From the NCBI GenBank assembly GCA_900545525.1, contig UQZX01000001.1, positions 124,001-188,000 of the forward strand: a stretch of DNA of 64,000 nucleotides, read 5' to 3'. This document shows positions 17,489-25,987 of the stretch, in pieces. Under the pieces are notes generated by a model. It saw only the letters and a list, made by a program, of their open reading frames with translations. It was not told where the DNA came from and ran no database searches. The position numbers were made by a program, and so were the translations under genes. Origin of the DNA: an uncultured Prevotella sp. Its GTDB lineage: Bacteria > Bacteroidota > Bacteroidia > Bacteroidales > Bacteroidaceae. Position 1 is the stretch's first letter; every line of letters begins with the position of its first letter.

Positions 17489-18220
17489 ATGAAGTATGCT
17501 GTGATAGCTGCCGGTGAGGGTTCGCGACTGGCTGGGGAGGGGATAGAAGTTCCCAAGCCTTTGGTCAGAATAGGCGGCGAGTGTCTCATCGACAGGCTTA
17601 TACGTGTGTTTATGAATAATGGTGCCACGGAGATTGTCGTGATATGTAACGGTGTGGCAATCCCCGTGAGCCGTCATTTGGAACATATCTCCAAGGAGGG
17701 CTTGGACGGGCGTCCCGTGCCCTTGCGCTTTGTGGTAAAAAACACGGCAGGCTCCATGCACAGCTTCTATGAGATAAGCAGCCTGCTGAAAGACGGTCCG
17801 TTTTGTCTCACAACGGTGGACACGGTGTTCCGTGAGAACGACTTTTCGGAATATATAAGTGAGTTTCGCAGGCTCGTCGACGGCGGCATGGCAGACGGTC
17901 TTATGGGCGTTACCGGATATGTGGACGACGAAAAGCCGCTTTTCGTCGGTGTCGGTGACAATCTTGACGTGACAGGCTTTTACGATGAAGAAAACGGTTG
18001 CCGTTTTGTATCTGGCGGCATTTACGGGCTCGTTCCCGCTGCTATTGATGTCCTTGAAGAGTGCATGGCGCGCGGCACGACACGCATGCGCGACTTCCAA
18101 AGGGCGATGGTTGCAGGCGGAATGAGGCTCAGGGCGTATGCCTTTGACAAGATACTGGACATAGACCATGCCTCGGACATAACTAAGGCAGAGGACTTTA
18201 TAAAAAGTTCCATGCCATGA
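17489..18220 (+). CDS. sugar-phosphate/alcohol-phosphate nucleotidyltransferase (NTP_transferase/MobA-like)
   Basis: The 243-residue protein has the nucleotidyltransferase signature at its N terminus, IAAGEGSRL followed by PKPLVRIGG, and a second conserved Asp in LTTVDTVF near residue 109. Enzymes of this fold activate a phosphorylated sugar, alditol or inositol with CTP, UTP or GTP. It is the first gene of a cluster, with a 4-base overlap to the ATP-grasp gene and a CDP-alcohol phosphatidyltransferase third, so a CTP-dependent enzyme making a CDP-alcohol head group is a reasonable inference. The substrate is not determinable from sequence. Confidence 0.8.
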   Translation: MKYAVIAAGEGSRLAGEGIEVPKPLVRIGGECLIDRLIRVFMNNGATEIVVICNGVAIPVSRHLEHISKEGLDGRPVPLRFVVKNTAGSMHSFYEISSLLKDGPFCLTTVDTVFRENDFSEYISEFRRLVDGGMADGLMGVTGYVDDEKPLFVGVGDNLDVTGFYDEENGCRFVSGGIYGLVPAAIDVLEECMARGTTRMRDFQRAMVAGGMRLRAYAFDKILDIDHASDITKAEDFIKSSMP

Positions 18221-19038
18221 CGCGTGTCCTTGCCATATACAGGGCGGAGCGCTTCTCGCCCAATTCGGTGGAGCAGGACAAGGCTATACTGGATGCTGTA
18301 GGTGAAAACCTGCTGTCCCGCGGCTATGATGTGCACTATGTAGGAGAGCATTCCCTTACACGTGACATGTATGCCGACGTGTTTCTTACCATGGGGCGTG
18401 AGACATCGGCAATGGACATTCTCGAAGTGAAGGAGCAAGAGGGGGCTGCGGTGATAAACTCTCCGGCTGCCATAAGGGCATGCTCAAGAGACGCGGTAGA
18501 CCGTGTCATGCGTGCCTCCGGCATACCGGCGGCACCTGTGGACGGTGAGTCAGGTTATTGGATAAAGCGCGGTGATGAGGCTGCGCAGTGTCCTGACGAT
18601 GTGCGTTATGCCGCATGTGCGGAAGAAAGGGACAGGATACTGGCTGATTTCAGACGACGCGGCATAGGCAGTATTGTGGTTACCGCCCATGTGGAAGGCG
18701 ACCTCGTGAAATTCTACGGAGTGCGCGGAACACGTTTTTTCAGATACTTCTATCCTACGGACGACGGCTGCAGCAAGTTTGACAATGAACTTGTCAACGG
18801 CAAGGCGAAGCACTATCCTTTTCATGAAGGCAGTCTTTGCCGTGATGCGGAGCGGCTCGCATCGCTCGTTGGCACAGATATATATGGCGGCGACTGCATA
18901 GTAAGGAGTGACGGCAGTTATGCAATAATAGATTTCAACGATTTCCCCAGTTTCTCGAGATGCCGCGACGAGGCTGCCGAAGCCATTGCCGGGCTTGTGG
19001 CAAGACGTGTACCTTGCGGGAAGCTTAATACAATATAA
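18217..19038 (+). CDS. ATP-grasp family protein
   Basis: This 273-residue protein looks like a divergent ATP-grasp ligase. An N-terminal Rossmann-like part (VLAIYRAERFSPNSVEQ) is followed by a central segment with a lysine (GYWIKRGD), and the C-terminal end has IIDFNDFPSFSRC, where the D-x-N-D-x-P pattern corresponds to the metal-binding end of the ATP-grasp site. Such enzymes join an acid to an amine or similar nucleophile via an acyl phosphate. It overlaps the nucleotidyltransferase by ATGA, showing tight coupling. I infer that it modifies the head group or its precursor. The specific family is not recognised. Confidence 0.7.
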   Translation: MTRVLAIYRAERFSPNSVEQDKAILDAVGENLLSRGYDVHYVGEHSLTRDMYADVFLTMGRETSAMDILEVKEQEGAAVINSPAAIRACSRDAVDRVMRASGIPAAPVDGESGYWIKRGDEAAQCPDDVRYAACAEERDRILADFRRRGIGSIVVTAHVEGDLVKFYGVRGTRFFRYFYPTDDGCSKFDNELVNGKAKHYPFHEGSLCRDAERLASLVGTDIYGGDCIVRSDGSYAIIDFNDFPSFSRCRDEAAEAIAGLVARRVPCGKLNTI

Positions 19039-19047
19039 AGAAAAAGG

Positions 19048-19983
19048 ATGAGTAGTTTTAAGGAAATGCTTCATGCATCATTTAAGTCGGAAGACACTGA
19101 AGAGTGGCTGGACGTGTACTTCACACGCCCCATAGGACTGGTCTTCGCCCTGATGTGGAAACGGCTTGGAGTGCATCCCAACGCCATAACCGTATTGTCG
19201 ATATTTCTCGGTATGGGTGCAGGACTGATGTTCAGCCATACCGATATACGGCACAATATCCTCGGAGTTGTGCTCCTGATGTTTGCCAACTTTTGCGATT
19301 CCACTGACGGACAGCTTGCCCGCCTCACAGGAAAGAAGACACTTGTGGGGCGCGTTCTTGACGGTTTTTCCGGCGACCTGTGGTTCTTCTGCATATATGC
19401 CGCCATCTGTGTGCGTCTGATGAACACGCCTATACCGGGCATGGAACGCCCGTGGGGAATATGGATATGGGTGCTCGCGTTTATGGCGGGCGTGATGTGC
19501 CATTCGCGCCAAAGCTCGCTTGCAGACTACTACCGCCAGATACACCTGTTCTTCCTTAAAGGAAAGGACGGCAGCGAGCTGGACACCTACGCCGGACAGC
19601 GTGCCGTGTACGAGTCGTTGCCGCGCCGTTCGCTCCTCGCGCGCGCGTTCTATTATAATTATGCCAACTACTGCCGCAGTCAGGAAAAGCGCACTCCGCG
19701 TTTCCAGAAATTCTTCAGAAAGCTTTCCGGACGCTATCTGGAGCCGGCGGACATGCCGGAAGAGCTGCGCGCGGAGTTTCTGTCAGGCAGCCGCCCGCTT
19801 ATGAAATATACCAACATACTGACGTTCAATGTCAGGGCGATATGTATATATGTGACATGTCTGGCAAATATTCCGTGGCTTTATTTCCTTATCGAGATAA
19901 CCCTGATGAGCGTGTTGTATGTCATGATGCACAAGCGGCATGAGACCCTTTGTGCCACATTAACAAAGAAACTGGATGATTAA
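19048..19983 (+). CDS. CDP-alcohol phosphatidyltransferase family membrane enzyme
   Basis: The 311-residue inner-membrane enzyme carries the complete CDP-alcohol phosphotransferase motif D-x2-DG-x2-AR-x8-G-x3-D-x3-D, seen as DSTDGQLARL and then GRVLDGFSGD near residues 88-110. About six membrane helices surround it. The family transfers a phospho-alcohol from a CDP donor to an acceptor, as in phosphatidylinositol-phosphate or phosphatidylglycerophosphate synthesis. It is larger than the usual ~200 residues, with a charged central insert (about residues 155-235, SSLADYYRQIHLFFLKGKDG onward). It follows the ATP-grasp gene by 9 bases and overlaps the HAD gene by 8 bases. Confidence 0.88.
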   Translation: MSSFKEMLHASFKSEDTEEWLDVYFTRPIGLVFALMWKRLGVHPNAITVLSIFLGMGAGLMFSHTDIRHNILGVVLLMFANFCDSTDGQLARLTGKKTLVGRVLDGFSGDLWFFCIYAAICVRLMNTPIPGMERPWGIWIWVLAFMAGVMCHSRQSSLADYYRQIHLFFLKGKDGSELDTYAGQRAVYESLPRRSLLARAFYYNYANYCRSQEKRTPRFQKFFRKLSGRYLEPADMPEELRAEFLSGSRPLMKYTNILTFNVRAICIYVTCLANIPWLYFLIEITLMSVLYVMMHKRHETLCATLTKKLDD

Positions 19984-20683
19984 AGGATATATATTCGACT
20001 ACGGCGGAACGCTCGACACGGGCGGATGCCACTGGGGAAAGGTGCTTTGGCGTGCGTATATGAGGCACGGCGTGCCTGTGACGGAAGACCGGTTCCGCGA
20101 GGCATACGTGTATACGGAGCGGGCATTGGGAAAGGGTGAAGTAATAAAGCCCGGTTATACGTTCCGCAAGACGCTTTCTATAAAGCTGAGCATGGAAATG
20201 CACCATCTTGCCAAGAATGGATATTGGAAAGCCGGAGAGGATGAGATAAACCGTAAGCATGCGGATATTCTTGAAGACATATACAAAGATGTGATAGAAA
20301 AGACGGCTTACAGCCGCGGCGTGCTGACGAAGATAAAGGAGCGTTGTCCGATGGTATTGGTGAGCAACTTCTACGGGAACATAAATACCGTGCTTGCCGA
20401 GTTCGGGCTGGACGGGCTGTTTGAGGAAGTCATAGAGTCGGCGGCGGTGGGTATAAGGAAGCCCGATCCGCGTATATTCAGGCTCGGAACGGAGGCTCTC
20501 GGACTTGATCCGGAAGACGTGATGGTTGTAGGCGACAGCTTCACAAACGACATTGTTCCGGCAGTGGAGGCTGGTTGCCGCACGGCATGGCTGAAAGGTG
20601 AGGGCTGGACGGACACGGTCTTCGACGAGCAGTTGCCCGATATTGTAATCAAGGATATCAGCCGGCTCCTGTCCGACGCATAG
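19976..20683 (+). CDS. HAD-superfamily phosphatase
   Basis: The 235-residue protein has HAD motif I FDYGGTLDT at residues 7-15, motif II LVSN near 125, motif III Lys in GIRKPDPRIF near 160 and motif IV GDSFTNDI near 185. The second Asp of the usual D-x-D is replaced by Gly, a variant known in some functional HAD phosphatases of the YihX type. It overlaps the phosphatidyltransferase gene by 8 bases, so it is a good candidate to dephosphorylate a phosphorylated lipid or soluble head-group intermediate, by analogy with phosphatidylinositol-phosphate pathways. That role is an inference. Confidence 0.82.
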   Translation: MIKGYIFDYGGTLDTGGCHWGKVLWRAYMRHGVPVTEDRFREAYVYTERALGKGEVIKPGYTFRKTLSIKLSMEMHHLAKNGYWKAGEDEINRKHADILEDIYKDVIEKTAYSRGVLTKIKERCPMVLVSNFYGNINTVLAEFGLDGLFEEVIESAAVGIRKPDPRIFRLGTEALGLDPEDVMVVGDSFTNDIVPAVEAGCRTAWLKGEGWTDTVFDEQLPDIVIKDISRLLSDA

Positions 20684-20714
20684 TCACAAGGACCGGCAAT
20701 GTTATAAACGAAAG

Positions 20715-23282
20715 ATGAAAAGAATGAAGAAACTGTTGATATTGTTATTTATCGTACTTTCTCAGACGGTCGGCGCGCAGCGCATAACGGGCGTTGTGGT
20801 CGATGCCGTGACAGGAGACAGCATACCGTTTGCCAGCGTCCAGTATAAGGGGCACAGGCTTGCTGTTGTCGGCGAGGCATCGGGAACGTTCTCCATAGAG
20901 CGGCGCAACGGCTGGTCGATAACCTTCAGCGCGCTGGGATACAAGTCGGTAAAGATACTTATAGGTGCAAACACGCCTTCGGAGATACGCGTTACCATGA
21001 AGCCGGACACGCGCGGACTGTCGGAGGTGAAGGTAAAGGGCAAGCGCGGAAAGTATAAGAGAAAGGACAATCCGGCAATAGCCCTCATGCGGAGGGTGAT
21101 AGCCGCGAAGAAAAAGACACATCTCGAGAACCACGACTACTACCGTTATGACAAGTATCAGAAGATAACGCTTGCCGTAAACGACATTCAGCCGGACGAG
21201 CTGGAGAAGGGTATGTTCCGTAATTCGGAATGGTATAAGAACCAGGTGGAGGTATGTCCCCATAACGGAAAGCTCATATTGCCGCTCTCCGTGGATGAAA
21301 CGGTTACGCAGAACATTTACCGCCGTGACCCGCAAAGCGAGAAGACGATAGTGAAAGGACGCAGTTCCAAGGGCGTGAACAATCTGATAGAGACAGGAGA
21401 GATACTGAACACGATGCTGAAGGATGTCTTCAAAGACGTGGACTTGTATGACGATCAGATAAATCTGCTGCACAAACGTTTTATAAGTCCTATCGGACGG
21501 GATGCCATTTCGTTCTACCGTTATTATATAGAAGACACGGTCTATGTGGGCAAGGACAAGTGTTTTCACTTGCAGTTCCTGCCCAACAATCCGCAGGATT
21601 TCGGCTTCAGGGGTGAGATGTGGGTGCTTGCCGACTCGACACTGCACGTGAAACGCTGTGACATGACACTGCCCCAGAACACGGCGGTGAACTTTGTCGA
21701 GGGAATGAAGATCAACCAGGAGTATACACAGTTGCCCGGTGGCGACTGGGCACTCACCACTGATGACATGGTGGTGGAGATGTCCCTGCTCAATTTTCTT
21801 ACAAAGGCGATAGTGATGAGGACGACACGCAACAGCGGATATTCGTTCGACGTGCTGCCCGACAAGATGTTCCGCGGCATGGCAAAGGAACGTTTCGATC
21901 CCGACGCGATGATACAGGGACCCGATTTCTGGAACCGTAACAGGCGGGCGGAGCTGTCGAGGAGCGAGGCTTCCATGGACGAATTTATAAACAGCATGAA
22001 GAAAAGCAAGAACTTCGGCTTTGTTCTTTTCGCCGCGAAGGCATTCATTGAGAACTTTATAGAACTGGGTGACGAGAAGCATCCGAGCAAGGTTGACCTC
22101 GGTCCGGTGAACACAATGATAAGCAAGAACTTCATCGACGGGGTGAGAACACGTATCAGCGGGCAGACGACAGCCAACCTTAATCCCCACTGGTTCTTCT
22201 CCGGCTACTATGCAAGGGGCTGGGACAGCAAGAAGAACTATTATAAGGGAGAGGTGACATACTCTTTTAACAAGAAGAAATATCTGCCGCGCGAGTTTCC
22301 GAAACGCACGCTGACGTTCACCTCGGCATACGATGTATACTCGCCGTCGGACAAGTTTGTGACAACGGACAAGGACAATGTGTTCACGTCGTTCAAGTGG
22401 AGCGAGGTGAACAAGATGATGTTCTACAACCGCCAGCAACTTGCCTTTGAGTATGAGACCGACTGGGGATTCAGGCTGCTGACAAGCATAAAGACCGAGG
22501 GGAACGAGGCATGCGGAGAGCTTTTCTTTGTTCCGCTGTCGTCGGAAACCGGTTTAGAGAATGCCGGGACGCATGGAAAGCTGCGCACGACGGAGATACA
22601 CGCCGAGCTGAGATACTCTCCCGGCGAGACGTTTATCAACACCAAGCAGCGGCGAATACCAGCAAACCATGACGCGCCGGTGTTCCAACTCGGGCATACA
22701 ATGGGCATCAAGGGCTTCATGGGTGGTGAATACAACTATAATTTTACGGAGGCAAGCATATACAAACGCCTGTGGCTGGGCAGCTGGGGCAGGCTGGAGA
22801 CACGCCTAAAAGGCGGGGTGCAGTGGAACAAGGTGCCCTTCCCGCTGTTGATAATGCCTGCCACGAACCTGTCGTATATCGTCAACGACGAGACGTTCAG
22901 CATGATAAACAACATGGAATTCCTCAACGACAGGTATGCCAGCCTGCATCTTTCGTGGGACCTTAACGGCAAAATCCTTAACCGCATACCGCTGATACGA
23001 AAGCTGAAGTGGCGCGAGTCTCTGGGCTTCAACTGTCTTTGGGGCTCTTTGAGCGACAAGAACAATCCTTACGTAGAGGCAAATGCAGGCGACGGCAGGC
23101 TGATGTATTTCCCCGAAGGAGCATACGTAATGGACGGCAGCAGACCGTATATGGAATTTACGGCAGGCATACATAACATCTTTAAAATACTGCATGTGCA
23201 GTATGTAAGGAGGCTGAGCTATCTCAGTCTGCCCACTGCACGGAAGCACGGAGTGCGTTTTACGCTCGAGTTCTCGTTCTGA
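20715..23282 (+). CDS. DUF5686 outer-membrane beta-barrel-like protein with N-terminal carboxypeptidase-regulatory-like domain
   Basis: The 855-residue protein has a signal peptide (MKRMKKLLILLFIVLSQTVGAQ). A CarbopepD_reg_2 domain follows (RITGVVVDAVTGDSIPFASV, residues ~23-105), then the long DUF5686 region, which is rich in aromatic beta strands and ends in FTLEFSF, a typical terminal outer-membrane barrel signal. The family is common in Bacteroidetes, often in one or a few copies, and its function is unknown. It begins 31 bases after the HAD gene, so it may be co-transcribed with the head-group cluster. It may be placed to export or display the lipid, but nothing in the sequence proves this. 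Confidence 0.8.
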   Translation: MKRMKKLLILLFIVLSQTVGAQRITGVVVDAVTGDSIPFASVQYKGHRLAVVGEASGTFSIERRNGWSITFSALGYKSVKILIGANTPSEIRVTMKPDTRGLSEVKVKGKRGKYKRKDNPAIALMRRVIAAKKKTHLENHDYYRYDKYQKITLAVNDIQPDELEKGMFRNSEWYKNQVEVCPHNGKLILPLSVDETVTQNIYRRDPQSEKTIVKGRSSKGVNNLIETGEILNTMLKDVFKDVDLYDDQINLLHKRFISPIGRDAISFYRYYIEDTVYVGKDKCFHLQFLPNNPQDFGFRGEMWVLADSTLHVKRCDMTLPQNTAVNFVEGMKINQEYTQLPGGDWALTTDDMVVEMSLLNFLTKAIVMRTTRNSGYSFDVLPDKMFRGMAKERFDPDAMIQGPDFWNRNRRAELSRSEASMDEFINSMKKSKNFGFVLFAAKAFIENFIELGDEKHPSKVDLGPVNTMISKNFIDGVRTRISGQTTANLNPHWFFSGYYARGWDSKKNYYKGEVTYSFNKKKYLPREFPKRTLTFTSAYDVYSPSDKFVTTDKDNVFTSFKWSEVNKMMFYNRQQLAFEYETDWGFRLLTSIKTEGNEACGELFFVPLSSETGLENAGTHGKLRTTEIHAELRYSPGETFINTKQRRIPANHDAPVFQLGHTMGIKGFMGGEYNYNFTEASIYKRLWLGSWGRLETRLKGGVQWNKVPFPLLIMPATNLSYIVNDETFSMINNMEFLNDRYASLHLSWDLNGKILNRIPLIRKLKWRESLGFNCLWGSLSDKNNPYVEANAGDGRLMYFPEGAYVMDGSRPYMEFTAGIHNIFKILHVQYVRRLSYLSLPTARKHGVRFTLEFSF

Positions 23283-23313
23283 GACAGAAGTTCGTAGGAG
23301 TATTATATATAAA

Positions 23314-23403
23314 TAATGTGAGTACGATGAATATTACAAACCACTCCCTACAGAAGTGGTTTGTAATATAACAAGAAAGACAAATTAATCGGACTCACGT
23401 TAA
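23314..23403. repeat. palindromic element E2 with GTGAGT-type inverted terminal repeats
   Basis: The ends are TAATGTGAGTACGAT (23314-23328) and ATCGGACTCACGTTAA (23388-23403). The centre is an exact 15-base palindrome arm, ATATTACAAACCACT at 23331-23345 against its complement at 23355-23369. It could also act as a terminator-like hairpin after the DUF5686 gene. Confidence 0.75.
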
Positions 23404-23438
23404 ATATTAGTCATGGACAAACCAATAATCACATACTT

Positions 23439-23924
23439 ATGAGAAAGATAAAGAACCCATGGACCGGTGCGGAAGACTATAACTGCTTCGGCTGCAGTCC
23501 GGACAATCCGCTCGGAGTACACATGGAATTTTATGAGGAAGGCGACGAGATAATAAGTTTCTGGAAGCCCCGCCACGACTATCAGGGCTGGATTAACACC
23601 ATGCACGGCGGCATCTTGTCCACGCTGATAGACGAGACGGCAGGCTGGGTGGTGTTCCGCAAGCTTCAGACAAGTGGTGTCACGGCACGTCTGGATGTGC
23701 GGTATAAGAAGCCGGTGATGACAACTGAGCCGCAACTGACGCTGCGCGGGCGCATCACGGGGCAGAACCGCCGTCTCGTGACGGTTGAGGTGACGCTGGA
23801 AAATGCAAAGGGAGAAGTTTGTACGGAAGGCACAGCCACGTACTATGTGTTTGAAAAGGAAAAGGCGCATGCCATGGGATTTACGTCGTGCGACCTTGAA
23901 GGCGATGAGCTTCTGCCGCTGTAA
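23439..23924 (+). CDS. PaaI-like hotdog-fold thioesterase
   Basis: The 161-residue protein has the PaaI thioesterase signature NTMHGGILSTLIDETAGWV near residues 50-70, where the HGG and the acidic residue of LIDET belong to the active site of this hotdog family. It hydrolyses an acyl-CoA or acyl-carrier thioester in the cytosol; the acyl group is unknown. The N terminus has two Cys in NCFGCSPDNPLG, a form often seen in this branch. It stands apart from the upstream cluster across element E2 and is followed by a terminator at 23949. Confidence 0.87.
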   Translation: MRKIKNPWTGAEDYNCFGCSPDNPLGVHMEFYEEGDEIISFWKPRHDYQGWINTMHGGILSTLIDETAGWVVFRKLQTSGVTARLDVRYKKPVMTTEPQLTLRGRITGQNRRLVTVEVTLENAKGEVCTEGTATYYVFEKEKAHAMGFTSCDLEGDELLPL

Positions 23925-23948
23925 GAGGGCGGAAGGGATAAAAAGAAA

Positions 23949-23993
23949 AAAGGTTCAGGAGTGTTTCACAACAGTCTTGAACCTTTATTTTCT
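23949..23993 (+). terminator. intrinsic terminator after the thioesterase gene
   Basis: AAAGGTTCA (23949-23957) pairs with TGAACCTTT (23978-23986), followed by ATTTTCT. The rest of the 322-bp gap up to the LacI gene holds the operator and promoter listed separately. Confidence 0.6.
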
Positions 23994-24090
23994 AACTAAC
24001 TTATTATCAACTATTCATTACTCATTCTGAATTTGCATTGCAAAGATAAGCCTAAAAAACAGATTTTGTATGTTTTTCACTTAAAAAACA

Positions 24091-24108
24091 TACGTAAACG
24101 TTTGCGTA
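24091..24108. promoter_or_regulatory. LacI-family operator upstream of the regulator gene
   Basis: TACGTAAACGTTTGCGTA is an 18-base near-perfect palindrome centred on CG, the classic half-site geometry of LacI/GalR repressors (AAACGTTT core). It contains the TTTG that serves as the -33 box of the promoter at 24101-24132, so binding would block that promoter and implies autoregulation. Confidence 0.75.
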
Positions 24109-24132
24109 TTAGGGCTTTTTTTGATACTTTTG
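24101..24132 (+). promoter_or_regulatory. promoter of the LacI-family gene
   Basis: TTTG at 24101-24104, then 20 bases, then TACTTTTG at 24125-24132. The predicted leader to the ATG at 24247 is about 108 bases. Confidence 0.6.
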
Positions 24133-24246
24133 CATTAAGACCTGTCATTGTCACAGGGTGCGCATTGCCTGTTGCAGTATTATGTGGTGTGGGACAGCAT
24201 GCGTGTTTTGTGCCGGTATATGGGATAAAATGTCAACCTTAATGAT

Positions 24247-25260
24247 ATGAGACAACATAGAACCTCCCTGAAAGACCTTGCCAAACAGCTTGGTGTAAGC
24301 ATTGCCACGGTTTCAAGGGCGCTGAGAGACAGCCACGAAGTGGGTGACGATATGAAGCGGCGCGTGCAGGAACTGGCAAAGAAACTGAACTATCGTCCTA
24401 ATCCTTTTGCACAGAGTCTTAGGAAAGAAGCACCGAGGATAATCGGCGTTGTGGTGCCCAATCTTGTCTCCCATTATTATGCGGCGGTGGTCGACGGCAT
24501 AGAAGACTATGCCACGAAGGAGGGATATTCGGTAGTTGTGATAAACAGCCATGAGGACCATGAGCGCGAAGAGCGTGCCATAGACAACTTTATCAGCATG
24601 CACGTGGAGGGTATAATAGCATGTCTGGCACAGGATACGGTAGATTATACCCACTTTGAGGACATCCACCGCATGAGCATCCCCCTTGTTTTCTTTGCCC
24701 GGACGTGTCTTCCCGACTTGTTTTCGTCGGTTACGGCAAACGGGGACGAGGCTGCGAGGCTTGCCACAAGTCATCTTATAGACACAGGAAGCAGGCGCAT
24801 CGCCTTCATCGGAGGACCAAATCACCTTGACATGGTGCGCCGCCGCAAGCACGGATATCTTGAAGCACTGCGCGAGAACGGCATAAAAATAGACCGCACT
24901 CTTGTTGTTTGCGACAAGATAGACTTTGAGGTTGCACGCGAGGCTACAATGCGTCTGCTTACGCGCGAAGACCGTCCCGATGCCATTCTTGCCTTCAACG
25001 ACATTATTACATACGCTGCCTTCGACGTGATAAAGAACCTCGGACTGAGCATTCCGCGGGATGTGGCGATAATTGGATTTACCGATACCGACACGGCTGT
25101 GTTTGTAACGCCCAAGCTTTCGGCGATAGTCGACAGGTCGTACGAGACGGGTTGCCGTGCCTGTGAGCTGCTTCTTAGGAACATAGGCGGCGACAAGCAC
25201 ATATACAGGGAGGTCGTTCCCATGATGCTAAAGATAAGGGAAAGCTCTAAAAAGGGATGA
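24247..25260 (+). CDS. LacI-family transcriptional regulator
   Basis: The 337-residue protein has an N-terminal LacI helix-turn-helix (TSLKDLAKQLGVSIATVSRAL, residues 6-26) and hinge (LNYRPNPFAQSLR). The periplasmic-binding-protein-like sensor domain follows, from RIIGVVVPN at residue ~60 to the end. Such regulators bind DNA as dimers and respond to a sugar or nucleoside. An operator lies inside its own promoter. No sugar-use genes are adjacent, so the inducer and targets outside this site are unknown; the pectinase genes at 57-63 kb are the only carbohydrate genes in the window, and no similar operator was seen there. Confidence 0.9.
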   Translation: MRQHRTSLKDLAKQLGVSIATVSRALRDSHEVGDDMKRRVQELAKKLNYRPNPFAQSLRKEAPRIIGVVVPNLVSHYYAAVVDGIEDYATKEGYSVVVINSHEDHEREERAIDNFISMHVEGIIACLAQDTVDYTHFEDIHRMSIPLVFFARTCLPDLFSSVTANGDEAARLATSHLIDTGSRRIAFIGGPNHLDMVRRRKHGYLEALRENGIKIDRTLVVCDKIDFEVAREATMRLLTREDRPDAILAFNDIITYAAFDVIKNLGLSIPRDVAIIGFTDTDTAVFVTPKLSAIVDRSYETGCRACELLLRNIGGDKHIYREVVPMMLKIRESSKKG

Positions 25261-25375
25261 TGCGGATGCCGTTTTGCCATTTTTTGCGAGGCGGCGTGGC
25301 ACCGGTGAAAATAAAAAAGCCTATAATAATAGGCAAACAATGTTATTTTTTTCGGCAATCTCTGTAAAAACATAT

Positions 25376-25383
25376 TATCTTTG
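25376..25383 (+). promoter_or_regulatory. -7 box of the META-domain gene
   Basis: TATCTTTG lies 74-81 bases before the ATG at 25457. Confidence 0.5.
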
Positions 25384-25456
25384 CAATGCTTACGGGCATA
25401 ATGGCATATAGCCGTTATGCCTGTTTATGTAAATAAATTAATTTAAAAAAGGTAAT

Positions 25457-25894
25457 ATGAAGAAGTTTTTGACATTTATCATGGCATCGGGATTTGCTGT
25501 TCTTATGAACTCGTGCGGTTCATCCAGGAACGCTGCTTCGCTGTCTTCAATAGGCGGAGAGTGGGACGTTACGGAGATTAACGGTTCGCCCGTGAAAGTA
25601 GTAGAGGGGCAGGATGCACCGTTCATGGGCTTTGACGTCGCAGGAAAGCTGGTGTATGGAAGTGCGGGATGCAACCGTCTTACGGGCGGACTTAATGCCG
25701 ATGCCAAGACAGGGAAGATTAATTTCGGTGCTCTCGGAAGCACACGTATGATGTGTCACGACATGACAAACGAGGACAACATGCTGCGTGCGTTGGGCGA
25801 TGTTACCGGATATGAGGTAAAGGCAGACGGCACTATGACGCTCAACAATGATGCAAACAAGGTGCTTGTGGTGCTGAAGAAACGTGCCAGGTGA
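25457..25894 (+). CDS. META-domain (HslJ-like) lipoprotein
   Basis: The 145-residue protein begins MKKFLTFIMASGFAVLMNSC, a lipoprotein signal with Cys at 20. The mature part is a META domain: GGEWDVTEINGSPV near 33, the conserved GCNRLTGG near 73 and LGSTRMMC near 94, the last matching the family T-x-M-x-C element. Family members such as HslJ are linked to heat-shock or novobiocin tolerance in Escherichia coli, but the molecular role is not known. It is a single-gene unit, bounded downstream by a strong bidirectional terminator. Confidence 0.85.
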   Translation: MKKFLTFIMASGFAVLMNSCGSSRNAASLSSIGGEWDVTEINGSPVKVVEGQDAPFMGFDVAGKLVYGSAGCNRLTGGLNADAKTGKINFGALGSTRMMCHDMTNEDNMLRALGDVTGYEVKADGTMTLNNDANKVLVVLKKRAR

Positions 25895-25912
25895 TTGCCT
25901 GTGCTTTTTTAT

Positions 25913-25972
25913 AAATGAAAGTGTGCCCGTCGTTGTATCATGTCTGATACATCTTCGGGCACACTTTCATTT
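25913..25972. terminator. bidirectional terminator between convergent genes
   Basis: A 17-base arm at 25913-25929 is perfectly complementary to 25956-25972. It is bounded by an A-rich side upstream and TTTCTTTG downstream, so it can serve both the META gene and the leftward DUF4230 pair. Confidence 0.8.
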
Positions 25973-25987
25973 TCTTTGTTATACGGA

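Noticed and set aside
20745..22439. 564-codon open frame antisense to the DUF5686 gene
   Set aside because: The sense frame has a signal peptide, known domains and an outer-membrane end; the antisense frame has no family-like segment and is a by-product of codon usage.
24033..24242. 69-codon frame before the LacI gene
   Set aside because: It includes the operator and promoter, so it could not be fully transcribed from that promoter and has no protein-like features.
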